The notes beneath the pieces were generated by a model that did not search any database, was not told the DNA's origin, and saw nothing but the letters and a program-made list of their open reading frames with translations. DNA of 64,000 nt from contig CM048557.1 in the NCBI GenBank assembly GCA_026413225.1, forward strand, positions 41,161,371-41,225,370, written 5' to 3'. Of this stretch, positions 14,301 through 26,003 are shown piece by piece. How positions within the stretch are numbered: the first letter of the stretch is position 1; each line of letters begins with the position of its first letter. Position numbers and translations under genes: made by a program. This DNA comes from Otis tarda (Eukaryota > Chordata > Aves > Otidiformes > Otididae).

Positions 14301-17300
14301 AATAGAAGAGAGTAACAAAGAGTCTACAGAGAAAAATGAGATGAGGTGCAGAGTTTTGCAGCCTACATCTGAGCGAGTCTGTATGTCTAGAGGACACTAT
14401 TCACTACTAAGCAAAAACACTACCTCAGTTCTTTTCAGCAATTACACCTATGTCATTGTGGTGCAGCTCTCCATTCTCACCCTGAATTACAAATGAAAAA
14501 GAAGAGAATAAAATTGTGAGGATAACTATTTGACTACATCCAAAAGAAAAAACAAGGTCAGTTTTAATAAAGAGAATGTTCTAATCTGATTTACCATCTA
14601 ACTTCCACCAGTTCAGCGCCACAACAGTGGCATAAGCCAGAGAGGTGTGTGGAGGATAGTTCTCAGATATATTCGACACTTGTCCTCCTAGACATCTTCA
14701 CTCTTGCCTTCTCTGAACTGTTGTGACAAAAGCCCATCTTCTGTCCTACTCTGCACAACACATCCTCTCCACTGCTGCTGGGGTGGTGTAGCTTCTCCAT
14801 TTTTCTGTGGTCAGATTTATAAGTATTATAATGGAGCACAATTTGTTGATAAATACAGTCCGTTTCTTTTTTTCAGTCCATGAATTTGAAGAAAATATAT
14901 GAAATAAGATTATTTCAGTGCCATAAGTTAAGTAAGGCGTTATAATCTAATTGCACTATGTGTTAACAAGAGTATTTTTCCTGTTGCCTAGCAATGAGAT
15001 TTATCATGAGATTCACCATGTGCTTAAGATGCCATTATTAACTTCTGTTTTCAGAGGTTTATAACTTCAATAAAAATCATTACTCACAGGACAATCCAGA
15101 ACATGCATGTTGAAAGTTCTTTTTGTTGTTTGGGGTCACTTGCTTAAGGAAGCCTGAGGTGGGAAGCTCTGGTGCCCTCTGATTTCTGTACCCCTTCTCC
15201 CATTCTGCTGTACATGGCAAATTTTGAAAGTAACTTCTCAAGCAACAGTTTTTGCGTGTTTTTGAAGCAGTAAGCTATTTATAAAAGTGTTCTTTTATAT
15301 CTACATGAAGATGTTTTTATCAAGGTGGCTACCGCAGCAACTGCTTTGTGCTTCCCTACAGAACTGAATGCCTAGGAAAGGGTTTGAGCAGTGACATTTG
15401 AGGTCGTCTCCATTGGCATTCCACATAGGAGTAGAATGAATGTAGAGATTTTCTTTGGGGAACTGTAATGCTGGCTAGGTAGGAGGATCACATGGAACTT
15501 GGTGAAGGAGACTGGTGCTTGAAGAGGTTGGAGAAGCAGAACCTGTGGTAAGAGTGAATGGAAGAGCCGTAAGACAGGCCCAGAAAGTCACCTTGTTCCA
15601 TAAGAAGAGCTAGCTTAAAGTTAAGGCTAGCAAGTATATGCTAAACTATGACAACCAGTCAGCTTTTAGCTATGGGCAAAAAAAAAAAAAGTGTATTTAT
15701 TTTTTATTCCAGTGACCTCTGATAAGGATGGGGTTTGGAGTGTCTTGCGCTACTCCATGAGGCAGTGCTATACCTAACAGGAATTGTAGTTAAGCTTGTG
15801 AGGAAAAGGGCTGAAGACTACTCAATATCCAGGCTTTTTCAAGAAGTGTTCTTCACAGACAAAGTGATTAGAAACTGTCAGAATGATAGTAGTGCTATGA
15901 CACTCATAGATGTGTTTCTGGACTGCATCTTACTGCAAAGCAGAAAGCAAAAAAAATCAGTTTATTCATAGTTTCTATAGAAGTATTTAAAGAAGGAAAA
16001 TATCATTACTGGACTTGTAAATTTGGACTTAAGAGAAGATGCCAGGATCAGTCTTTATGAAGACATGGGGAGGAAAAGGTATTTTGAGTTAATCCTTTTT
16101 AAAAAGTAAAACCCTCTATACCTTAGTGTTTCAAAATGATTGTAATTATCATGAAAGATTTGGTTTTTCATACTGAGATTTATGCACTTAGCTATTTATA
16201 GAGGGTATGTGTGTTTAGTTCAGAATCTTTAAGGAGCTTGACTTTACTCACATTGTAAACTACTGCTGCTTTTTAGCCTCTATATAATTTCAATTTATCA
16301 CCTTTATAATGGTTAATTTTTAGTTAAGAAACGTAGATATTTACAGTTCATGCCTTCAATTGATCAAAGTAATTTTCGCTAGAAAAGGAGGCATTAATCA
16401 CTATACTGGTATTTACCTTGCTTTCTAACTAAATAGGGTTAGTTAAGAAAAACTAAGTAAAAAACAGATTTTTTTTTTAATTATTTTTTTAATTTTTTTT
16501 TTAGATAAACTGACTTCTCTACCCCACTCTTATGTTTCCGTACATACATTTTTGCATGTATATGTAATTTAGGGGTATGTAGTCTCAATATGATTATGAA
16601 TGCTAAATTACTTTCAGAAATGTACTAGGTAAATTTAATTTTTGTTGACAAAAGATAGTGTAAAATAATACAGATATTATGGATGACATGGATCAATATT
16701 AAATGTGAAAAAATTCAGGGTTTGCTGTGGTTGACATAAGTAGCGTTTCCTGTTCAGCCAGGCTGTCTTAGGCACCATTTAGTGCTTCTGCAGCCTTTGC
16801 ACAGAAAAAGGAAAGGGACGTGTGCTTGAGAGTCCCCAGTGTAGATGTCTGAAGTTAGAATTTGCAGCTAACCTTCTCCATCCCCCCTTCTCCCAGAAGT
16901 GCTCTGAAATCTTACGTCTTCATCAGTCTGCCTTGAAAAATTCCATTTCTCACTGGAGTGCTGCATGGGTTAGTGGTGTGGATTTCACGTCGCTTGTGCT
17001 TCCCAGAAGATCATAATCTGTACAAGAACTGGATGAAAATGCATGAGTGTTCCCCTGACGGAGTCTAACACTCCAGGACAATGACTAGGGTACTGGAAAA
17101 ATGTCAGTTGTTTTTGCTGTTAAAATGACATGCAGGAATGTGTAAAATGAAAGAGAAGGTAAAAGCCTACTCTTGATGGCATTTTCCTGTATTAAAGCAG
17201 CTCGTACTGTTGTATCTTATATATGTCGTATGAATCAGAAACATACCATATATTTTCATTATGTCTGTGTGGAGAGAAAAGTGAGAGGGAGACATTTGTG

Positions 17301-18334
17301 AGTCTTTATTTTTAATGTGGTTATGATTTCTAAATCTTCCGTACTGCAGAGACAAAAGGTCTTCTGTCTTACTGCTGGCTAGTAAGAGGGCACTGGTAGT
17401 CACGTGCACCATGCCAGATCAAGGATCTCCTGAAGCTTAGTTAAGCTGTTGGAAAATGTTTAGGCAAAGCATAGCTTGGCTTTACATTATATAGACTAAG
17501 CCTAAGACCATTTCTGTTCTTAGGAAGAGAATGTTTATTTCAGTACACAGTGCTCTAGAGAGAGTTTTTTGGCTCTCTTGGAAATCTGTCCTAGTAAAGA
17601 ATGTAAATAATCACAACATTCTCATATTTGAGCCTAATATCTCTCATTTGATGCCTACCAACCATTAAACTTTTTTTATTGTGTTGTATCTTATGTACAT
17701 TCTAAGTTTGTGTAATTATACCTTGTGATTTTCATTTAACAAATCTGTTTGGTGGTTTGGGGGTTTTGTTTGTTTGGTTTTTCTCCCAAGAGCTGGTTTT
17801 CCTAGAAGAAAATTCAGTACCGATAGCTTTAAATTTGCAACAACAAGCCAGAAAAAAATTACTAAAGATTTATATGTAGTTTCAAAGAAGTTATTAGAAG
17901 CAAGCAAAATGTGGTTTTAAATTAATGGAAACAATGCCTAAGCTGTATTTGTTGCACAAAACCTGGAATTTTAGCCTGAATTTTGCCTAACATTCCCATC
18001 TAACCTGTGATTAAGCAGCTGCAAAGTAAAAGTCTTAATTTAAGTTGTTGCTACTTTTTGAGGGGGAAAAAATTCGGTAAGGTTTGTGCTCAAGTTAATA
18101 ATAAAATTGTGCTCATAGTTTTGAGTGATCAGCAAAGATTGCATCTTCTGAAATGATGATGTCTTGATCCTGTACTGAAAATGTGACTAAGAGGATGTCT
18201 CAGTGTCATTCTTTTGAGGTGTCCTTGGTTCACTTGTTTTACGTTATAGGAAACAAGGCCTGCAATAAAACACAAAGTGCCTCAAATAAAAACACTTCAG
18301 ACTTCCAACATACGCTTTTATTGTTGTCTTCTAG

Positions 18335-18428
18335 GTTGACTGGGGTCAGCTGGACTATTTAGTAATTGACATGCCACCTGGGACTGGAGATGTACAGCTG
18401 TCAGTGTCACAGAATATTCCAATTGCAG
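18335..18428 (+). CDS. NUBPL: NUBPL exon 7 (switch II / Walker B segment)
   Basis: This 94-nt exon encodes 31 residues beginning [10 protein letters not shown] and the first base of a split glycine codon. It is the part of the Mrp/NBP35 P-loop NTPase fold that carries the Walker B/switch II region, visible as [14 protein letters not shown] and followed by [12 protein letters not shown]. The sequence is nearly the same as the vertebrate NUBPL segment. NUBPL acts in the mitochondrial matrix, where it supplies [4Fe-4S] clusters for assembly of respiratory complex I. The acceptor is ttgtcttctag before GTTGAC and the donor is GCAG|gtacat. The exon starts in phase 0 and ends in phase 1, which fits exon 8 exactly. 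The P-loop (Walker A) exon must lie upstream of the window. Identification rests on remembered family resemblance and consistent splice phase. Confidence 0.97.
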
Positions 18429-18636
18429 GTACATATATTGCTTGCCTGTTTCAGAGATTTGAAGTTAGTTAAGTCTGGTAGCTTTAGAAAAATCTTACTG
18501 TAAAATGCCAGTCAAAAATTTTTTAAATTGTCTTTCTAACACCCTAAGAAATTGTTCTGTTGGTGGTGTGGTGATGAAAAACACTATCAGTGATTTTTAA
18601 CCTGTTGGCATTATGTTTGTGTTACTTTCTTTTAAG

Positions 18637-18708
18637 CTAAGTTTCAAAAAGATTATGACATCAAGTATAGCAGTACTCTTGAAGGAAAGGCAGTCATGCC
18701 AAAAACTG
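18637..18708 (+). other. Possible cryptic cassette exon in NUBPL intron 7
   Basis: A pyrimidine-rich acceptor (gttactttcttttaag, ending 18636) and a good donor (ACTG|gtaagg at 18709) bound 72 nt. If spliced between exons 7 and 8, the insert would start and end in phase 1 and read through 24 codons without a stop, keeping the NUBPL frame. It would fall just after SQNIPIA, inside the nucleotide-binding core, so it would probably damage the fold. I know of no such exon in other vertebrates. Chance is a serious alternative because the segment is short. Confidence 0.2.
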
Positions 18709-21700
18709 GTAAGGTTAGTAGCAGAAAATATTTTCTTTGTACCTACTGCATGGTAAAGCTAATACAATAAAACAGTTTGTCTTCATGATTGCTTTTTAAA
18801 TAGAAGCTGACAATGCTGTTAATGCACAACATTTATTCAGATAAACTATGCAGCACTGTAATACACTAATGCGTTCTTTTCCTCTCGTGTTATGAATTTT
18901 AGTTTTTGCAGGGGCTTTAAACTTTGACAAATTAATCTTGAGATATGTAGGCTGCCCTCTAATCTCATTGGTTTCAGCAGGAGTTAGAAATACTGCTTCT
19001 GAAAGGATACTGAGCATCTCATGAGATCTGGTAGAGTGTAATGGTTTATTACCTGTTTGACATTCTTCAGCAGAAGCAGTTGTCAATAGCTAACAGAATC
19101 AACGTTAGGAACCCAGTGGTAAAAGATCTCTCACTATGTTAAAATGTTTGGTTTTGATTGTGACAAACTGAATACATATGTCACACTAATGCAATTTATG
19201 AAGCAATATTTATTTAGCAAAGTGAAAACACTGAAAACATTTGTAATGACATCTGTGAACAAGTAGTATTTGCAAAGTATAGGCATAAAATGAAGAGCTG
19301 CTCCCTCACAGACACTCTACCACTTTCCACTTTTCCTTAGCTATCTGGATTAGCGTTTTTTCTGCTCTACTCTGTTCCATCTTCCGCTTTAAAGGGCGTT
19401 TGCCAGTCATGTCCAGATTATAATGAGCATTGTACTACGGAAGAGCAAAGTCCAAATAGTCTCTTTTGAAAAATGAATATGAATTTTTAAAATGTGAGGT
19501 CCTAATCCAAAGAGGAGAACAGGGTAAAAGAGTGATTCTACTACACAAAAAAGACAACACTCAGACTACTTCAATCACCTTCACAAACCATTGTTTTTTT
19601 AACTTTTGTCCTCCAGAGGTGGGGGTGGAAAGGGGCAGATTTAAACACTTATTTTTTTCCTAAGAAATATCTAGAGGAGAGAATACAGTACCATTATTCA
19701 TATGGATTTCTCTCATCTTTTGCAATTGTCAGCTGAACACTATGCTCATTTCTTCTTCCAATTCAGAATAATTGGTCTAAAAAAACTGAAGCAATTGCAG
19801 CTAATCTAGTATTTAACATACACTTAAGCACTGTTGCCAGACCTCAGAGAACCTCAGTTTTCAAAGCCTCTGTACTTCATAGCTTTCTTTCCCCAATACC
19901 TGGAAACTACTTTTCAGGAATGATAAAATCTAAAGAACTTGCACTGAATATACTGTCGCTTCAGCTTGGACAGGCAATATATATTAAGTCAACCTCTGTG
20001 AGCCAAGAGTTAAAATTAAATTTATATTGAAGGAGTTTGAGGCATTAATATGTAAAGTCATACTGTATTTTGGTCTCTAAATGAAGTTTACAGAGTCTAC
20101 TGAGTCAGACACTTCATAGTGAAGTACCAGGAGTGTCCAAAGCTAAGATAACCCCGATGATAATTTGCATTTGTCAACTACATTTTTTCTGACAACAGAA
20201 GCAAACTGTTTCAGCATACAAATTATATTTGGATGAATACAAAGAACTATTTTAAAATCCCCAATGGTGTGACAAAGTTTTTTTTTGTTTCTCAATATAT
20301 CCTAAACCTATGTGTCTTTCCTTTCCTGCAGTTATTTAAAATATCAAACCATGAAAGAAAGAGTAAATACATAAAAATCTGATACTAAAAATAGTTACCA
20401 TTCAAAAATAGATCAGGTAAAATTTACTATTACCCAGATGGCTTCCATAAAATATCTTAAAAAATTTACTGTAGAAACTAATGGTGTACCTCCTCCATAA
20501 AAGAAGAAAGCAAGCTCAGAAACTGAGAAAAACATTGTATATTATTGTTAAGCTAAAAGCAAAGAAGATCAGATGCCTTGCAACTGTGATTTGCATCAAA
20601 GTAAGAGATTCAATAAGGGGCAAACAGACATTTACACAAAGAGCAATGACAGAATACATATACACCTCTAATCTTAAACTGTATGCTACACGCAACATGT
20701 ACTGCAGCACTGGGGTTTTTTTGATTGTTTCTTTTCAGAAAAGACAAGAGAGCGGCACCATACCTACTCAGCTTGCAAGTTTGGTTAATTTTAAGACACC
20801 TTTATCTCACAAGTCAGAATTCTTTTTCACACTAATGTATGCATAGTTTTATAAAACACTAACAATATTTTCTTTTTAAAAACCTGATTTGAAATTCTCC
20901 TTTTCCTATTTTTAATCCTCATTTCTGAACAGTCTACTCATCACCTGGAAGTTCCTGTTCTTGTACATTATTATATGCTGAGGCAGGATCTGGTTCTTGT
21001 AAGTCCCACACGTGCCTGTAAAACAGTTGTTTACAATGCTACACCCTGGTCTGTGTGACACTGACATAAATATGAGTAAATAGCTTGGTTCACCAGTTTG
21101 GTACGTCGCATTTCATTCAGAATTTAAAAATGCCAGGTGTCTTCAAGTTGGTGGCATCATTCTACTCTTTCCTCTTCAATGTACGTATTTGAATACAAAT
21201 AAGACTTTTAACATTTAATCAGTAAAGACAGAACAATGCTTTTTGATTTTATTTAAACCTATCTATCAAAATGCTGCCATCAAAAGAAACTCTATTAATT
21301 ACAGTTCTTTGAAAATTTGTATTTGAAGTAACAAAAACTCTTTTGGTAAATATTTCAGCCTTATCTGCAAAAAGCATTCAGGAGATAATTAAGATCTACA
21401 TATTGCTGAAAGATGCAGTCATTAGGAAAAATGATGCCATTTATAGGATAAGGCAATAAAAAGATGGTAGGAACTCTCTACTATGTCGATTTTAAATCTC
21501 TAAGGTGACAAAAGTAATTCCCTGTATGACTAGCAATGGCAATGCTTCTGTTTTTCTAGAACTTGAGAAAAACATAAAATAGCATTCACATTGCTTTCAC
21601 TTCGCTTATCTTGACTAATTTTCTTTTCTGATTCTTATTAACAGCCTTTTTAGAGCTTATTATTATAAGATTATAATAATATATGCTTTGTGTGTAAACC

Positions 21701-24700
21701 CCCCCCAAAATACGTTACTTCCAAAAGGTGGAAAAATTAAGCACTGAAATAAAACATGAATCCTTTTACCTTTAGGTCTCCTGTATAAACACAATTCAAT
21801 CCAATGCTCACTACTGCAAATATTAAAAGATTGTTCAGTAAGGTGTGAAATTATTTGGTTGTCTCAGTCTCCTTCCCACTGGACAAGTGTGTATTTCTAG
21901 TGGTTTTCTCTGCCATGGCCTCTCTATATCCAAAGAAGAGTGATATGACAAAGTTTAGCAAATGAAACAATTCCAGTATTAGCCTGGAGTTGGTTCTGTC
22001 AGTCGGGGCAGAGTGTCAGTCTCTAGAGCTGTCAAGGTGTCACACTTCACTAATGCAAATTTCACTTCAACAGTACTAAAGAAAGGGCGGTAGAGAGCCT
22101 AATGTGTTGAACGGTCAGCCTCCATAACCCAGCTTCTCCATGTGGAAGAAACACTTGTGCCAGTAGGGCCCTGGACTGCAGAGGGGCCCTTGCTGCTGCC
22201 CACGTAGGCTTCACATTCTGAAGGGAGAGAATGATAAACGTCCTGCCCAGTCTTTAGGGAAGCTAATCAATCCTCCATCTCCATTATTATTTATTCACTT
22301 GATTTATGGCTCCTTTATCTAAATAATCAAACAAATACACACACTTAGATTTCTCAATTTACTAACTAGGTAATGCAAACGAATCACAAGCCTTATTCGT
22401 CATAATATTATTAGTTTACACTATATCTTGATATCAGTCCCTCTGCTATTGTCAGATGTTGGAATGCTACACTTTTTCATGCCCCATATGGGTAAACTTG
22501 CCCCAAACAAAACACCTTTACCATTGCTGTTTCTCACACTCACAGAAAAATCTGCAAGTGTTTGGCGAAAATATGCGTGCAGGTTTTGTAAATTCATTTA
22601 TAGACAGTAAAAATGTTCTACACTGTCTATTCCTACGTAGCCACAGATAAATAATGAAGAAACTGTAATGCAAATACTGTATCTCACATATGCATGCATG
22701 CAAATCAAGGTCATGCAAACTAGATAATGCACTTCTAAATGTACTTAACTAAGATATACATGCTGTCTCTGAGGAAAAAGAGAGAAATTATGCCACTAAT
22801 ACTGTGATTGTCCAAGACATCCTCAAAGGATGATGAAAGAACAAGAAAACTGGAGAGGGAACGGAATGGCACAGCACCAAATACTTTCTGTAAAAAAATG
22901 AAAGACAACACACAACTTAAAAACATGAATTGCAAATGAAGATGGAGCCCACAAAACAAGCAGAATGCTGTAGACTGCTCCAAAGACGACAGCATCGGGA
23001 TTTGTAACACTATCTTCCATACCCTGGAAAGGAACAAGGTTGAAGAAAATAAAAACATGCTAAACAAGGCTATGGACTGTTAAAGATACAGAAACCAAGT
23101 AACAAGAGTAAAAGAAGAAAGCACAGTTCAAGCAGTAATAAGCAAAAAGAAACCCTTCCAATGATAATGAAAAGTACTCACAGTACAACAGAAAAAATCT
23201 TTATAGATCACTAAAATTCATTGAGCCAGTAAGAACACGGGGAATTTTAGATTTTTATCACTCCTTGTCTGCTGTGCTTGTCTTCATCGAAAGCACAATA
23301 CATTTATTTTTTTAAACTGCAAGAGTCAACATCAGTGTGCTCAACAAAATGAACTAATGGGAAAGACAAATGTAAAGTGATGCTATCGCTCCTTATTTTA
23401 TGCATTTAGGATTGAACTGAGCAACTGTGGCAATAATGTGAGGCCATTTCACAATTCAAATAAAAATCCTGTCTTCAGTTAAGATGTTGTAAAAGCCCAT
23501 ACTTGTACAAATAATTTTTTAAAAATGCCAGAAAGCTGTAGTGAAGAGTTTAAAGAGAGACATGGGCAAGAATTTATCCCCTTTAATGGCATATCAAGAA
23601 AATTTGCCTTGCTTCTCGTTGTTTTAAACCTGTTTTCCTTTTGTTTTTTTTTAAATCAACATCTTGTCTACTTTGAGCCTTAAAACCTGATTCAACAGGT
23701 ATGGGAACCACAGGTTTCTGACAATCATATGGAAAACTAATTAAAAGACTGAATAAAAACTATTTACTTTTCATTCTTCACTTTGTTACACCTACACAAG
23801 AATGAGGACATTGCTGTCCTTAGCAAGAAAATCCAGCTTTTTTTTTTTAAAACTTGTTTCGCTTTTGTTAACATTTATTACATTCTAAGAAGATGTAACT
23901 ATTATTAAAAAAAAATAGAAATTAAGGTTTCCATTTACTGATGTAGTGTATCAGTTAGAAAGATCTTGTGACCTTTCACAGACAGACCTGAGCAGAACTT
24001 AGAAGAAATACAGGATTAAAGTACTTTCCTCAGTTGCCTCTCTTTCTCTGAGGACCCAATGCACCAACACCCCAACCACTCACACTTCTGAGGACAGTGT
24101 AGAATTCTGTGGGAAAAGGGCACAATAATCCCTTGAAAATCAAGAGTCTAGTGACCTTTTCTATGTTAAAGTAGGACATTTAGGTGTACTGCAGTGAATA
24201 GCAATTATCCATACCCACCATACTTTAAAAAAATCCATAATCCACAAAAAGAAAGCTACATGTCTTCAATTTCATAATTCTACTGCCCTTACGTACAAGA
24301 TTTAATGTGAAATTCTACCCTACCAAAAACCTCCATACTACTGTCATGCTTCACCTCATTGCTTAAAACCCTGGGAGTAAAAGGCCCCCCTGCTTTGCTA
24401 CTCACGCGTGCAACCTACTTTAGCACTATATTTAAGAAAATGGGTATCAGTCGTAGTTTGCTTTTCATCATATGTTCCGCATCTTTCTCCATGTGATCTA
24501 GTGTGAAATTGGTGCTGTACTTACTGATCAGTTAGATGAGAGCAGTTTTAACTTCAGGGTGACAGCTTTATCCAGCTTGCGATACTTGTCTGTTTTGTGG
24601 TTTTGCTGGCAGTTCCTCTTGCCAAGAGGAGGAAGCTTGCTCTCAGATTTATATTCTGTTTTCACGTGGGCAAGGTGGTAGTGCCCCAATCTCTAATTAC

Positions 24701-25230
24701 CCACTAGTTTGTGAGCAGAAGAGGATGTGTGGCTGTTGGAAACATACACTGTCTGAGCAGTTGTTCAAAGATTCCTCCAAGAAGAAGGTACCGAGTGGGC
24801 TAGAGGTGTGACACAGCCAAGATCCGGCCTTTGGGACAATTCTGAGCTATATTACGACTCTCGAGTAAGGATCCCTTAAGGGAAAATCACACTAGTGATT
24901 CTTTTAAGTTGCTGGTTGTAATGAGATGTCACACATAAAAGCTAAAGGAACTTCTTTATGAGGTTTATACAAGGAGATGGACAGTTTTTAATGTTAATGT
25001 ATCTGGAATTATCACCAACTGAAATTCTAGCAGACAGAAGTCTGTTCTTGAAAGACCTTGTCCTGCATCTTCAGATGCAAACTGTATCTATAATTGCAGG
25101 CACCTTTTACCTTTGAAATAATGAGAAATTTTACAGAAGATGAGGACTCTGAGGAGATTCACAGTAGAGAAGGATCTATTTATAACCTGAAAGTTATTTA
25201 TAACTTGAAAGTCTCGCCTAGAAGTTTGAA

Positions 25231-26003
25231 ATTGGTGCATTGGAAAAGTGCAAGGTCGTGCACATGGGTCTTGGCAATCCCAAGCACAAATACAGGCTGG
25301 GTAGAGAATGGATTGAGAGCAGCCCTGAGGAGAAGGACTTGGGAGTGCTGGTGGACAAGAAGCTCAACATGAGCCAGCAATGTGTGCTTGCAGCCCAGAA
25401 GGCCAACCGCATCCTGGGCTGCATCAAAAGAAGCATGGCCAGCAGGTCGAGGGAGGTGATTCTCCCCCTCTACTCTGCCCTGGTGAGACCCCACCTGGCA
25501 TACATCCAGCTCTGGAGTTCCCAACATAAGAAGGACATGGACCTGTTAGAGCGAGTCCAGAGGAGGGCCACAAAGATGATCAGAGGGCTGGAGCACCTCT
25601 CCTATAAGGACAGGCTGAGAGAGTTGGGGCTGTTCAGCCTGGAGAAGAGGAGGCTCCGGGGAGACTTTATAGCAGTCTTCCAGTACCTCAAGGGGGCCTA
25701 CAAGAAAGATGGGGAGAGGCTGTTCAGTAGGGTCTGTTGTGATAGGATGAGGGGTAGTGGTTTTAAAATAGAAGGAAGCAGATTCAGACTTGATATAAGG
25801 AAACAATATTTTAACAACGAGAGTGGTGAAGCACTGGAACTGGTTGCCCAGAGAGGTGGTGGATGCCCCATCCCGGGGAACATTCAGGGTCAGGCTGGAT
25901 GGGGCTCTGAGCAACCTGATCTAGATGGAGATGTCCCTGCTCCTTGCAGGGGAGTTGGACTAGATGACCTTTAAAGGTCCCTTCCAACCTGAACTATTCT
26001 AGA
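25231..26003 (+). mobile_element. CR1 LINE, 5'-truncated, same strand as NUBPL
   Basis: About 770 nt of the 3' end of an avian CR1 retrotransposon. It begins inside the reverse-transcriptase frame (KCKVVHMG), runs through [26 protein letters not shown] and [13 protein letters not shown], and ends with the CR1 3' untranslated block gaccttt.aaggtcccttccaacctgaactattcta. The short terminal ATTCTAG stands for the usual ATTCTRTG tail. Severe 5' truncation is normal for CR1 and comes from incomplete target-primed reverse transcription. It is better preserved than the other CR1 pieces here, so it is probably the youngest. It lies in NUBPL intron 7 in sense orientation. Confidence 0.95.
25240..25974 (+). 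pseudogene. C-terminal fragment of CR1 ORF2 (reverse transcriptase tail), frameshifted
   Basis: A 244-codon open frame survives in the CR1 copy. It covers the region after the catalytic reverse-transcriptase core: the GVLVDKKL segment, the helical LVRPHLAY and [13 protein letters not shown] segments, and the RFRLDIR block. No catalytic YADD-type motif or endonuclease domain is present because both lie upstream of the truncation. Its first codon is TTG, so it has no proper start. Just after RFRLDIR (about 25798-25822) the frame changes: the normal continuation [17 protein letters not shown] is found in another frame, which indicates a single-base indel. It cannot encode a working enzyme. Confidence 0.9.

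Larger units (their letters stand above)
1..18334 (+). other. NUBPL: NUBPL intron 6 (3' part, open to the left)
   Basis: This AT-rich stretch runs from the window start to the acceptor of exon 7 (ttgttgtcttctag, ending 18334). I looked for the upstream NUBPL exons, in particular the P-loop exon and the exon with the MSMGF-like segment, and saw neither, so it is most simply one intron of at least 18.3 kb. It holds an old CR1 tail (about 3244-3710), a possible hairpin repeat (about 3813-3882), a pair of related old repeats (4671-5046 and 7898-8337), poly-T and polypyrimidine runs (about 5340, 5800-5833, 6525 and 7713-7780), and otherwise nothing I can name. The open frames in it are short, lack family resemblance and are best read as chance. 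Confidence 0.75.

Noticed and set aside
1..18334. Upstream NUBPL exons (P-loop and MSMGF-like exons)
   Set aside because: I looked for these motifs on the + strand and found no matching open segment with splice sites; they are presumed to lie before the window.
20481..20846. 121-codon open frame in intron 7
   Set aside because: Lysine-rich sequence typical of AT-rich intron DNA, with no domain or splice sites.
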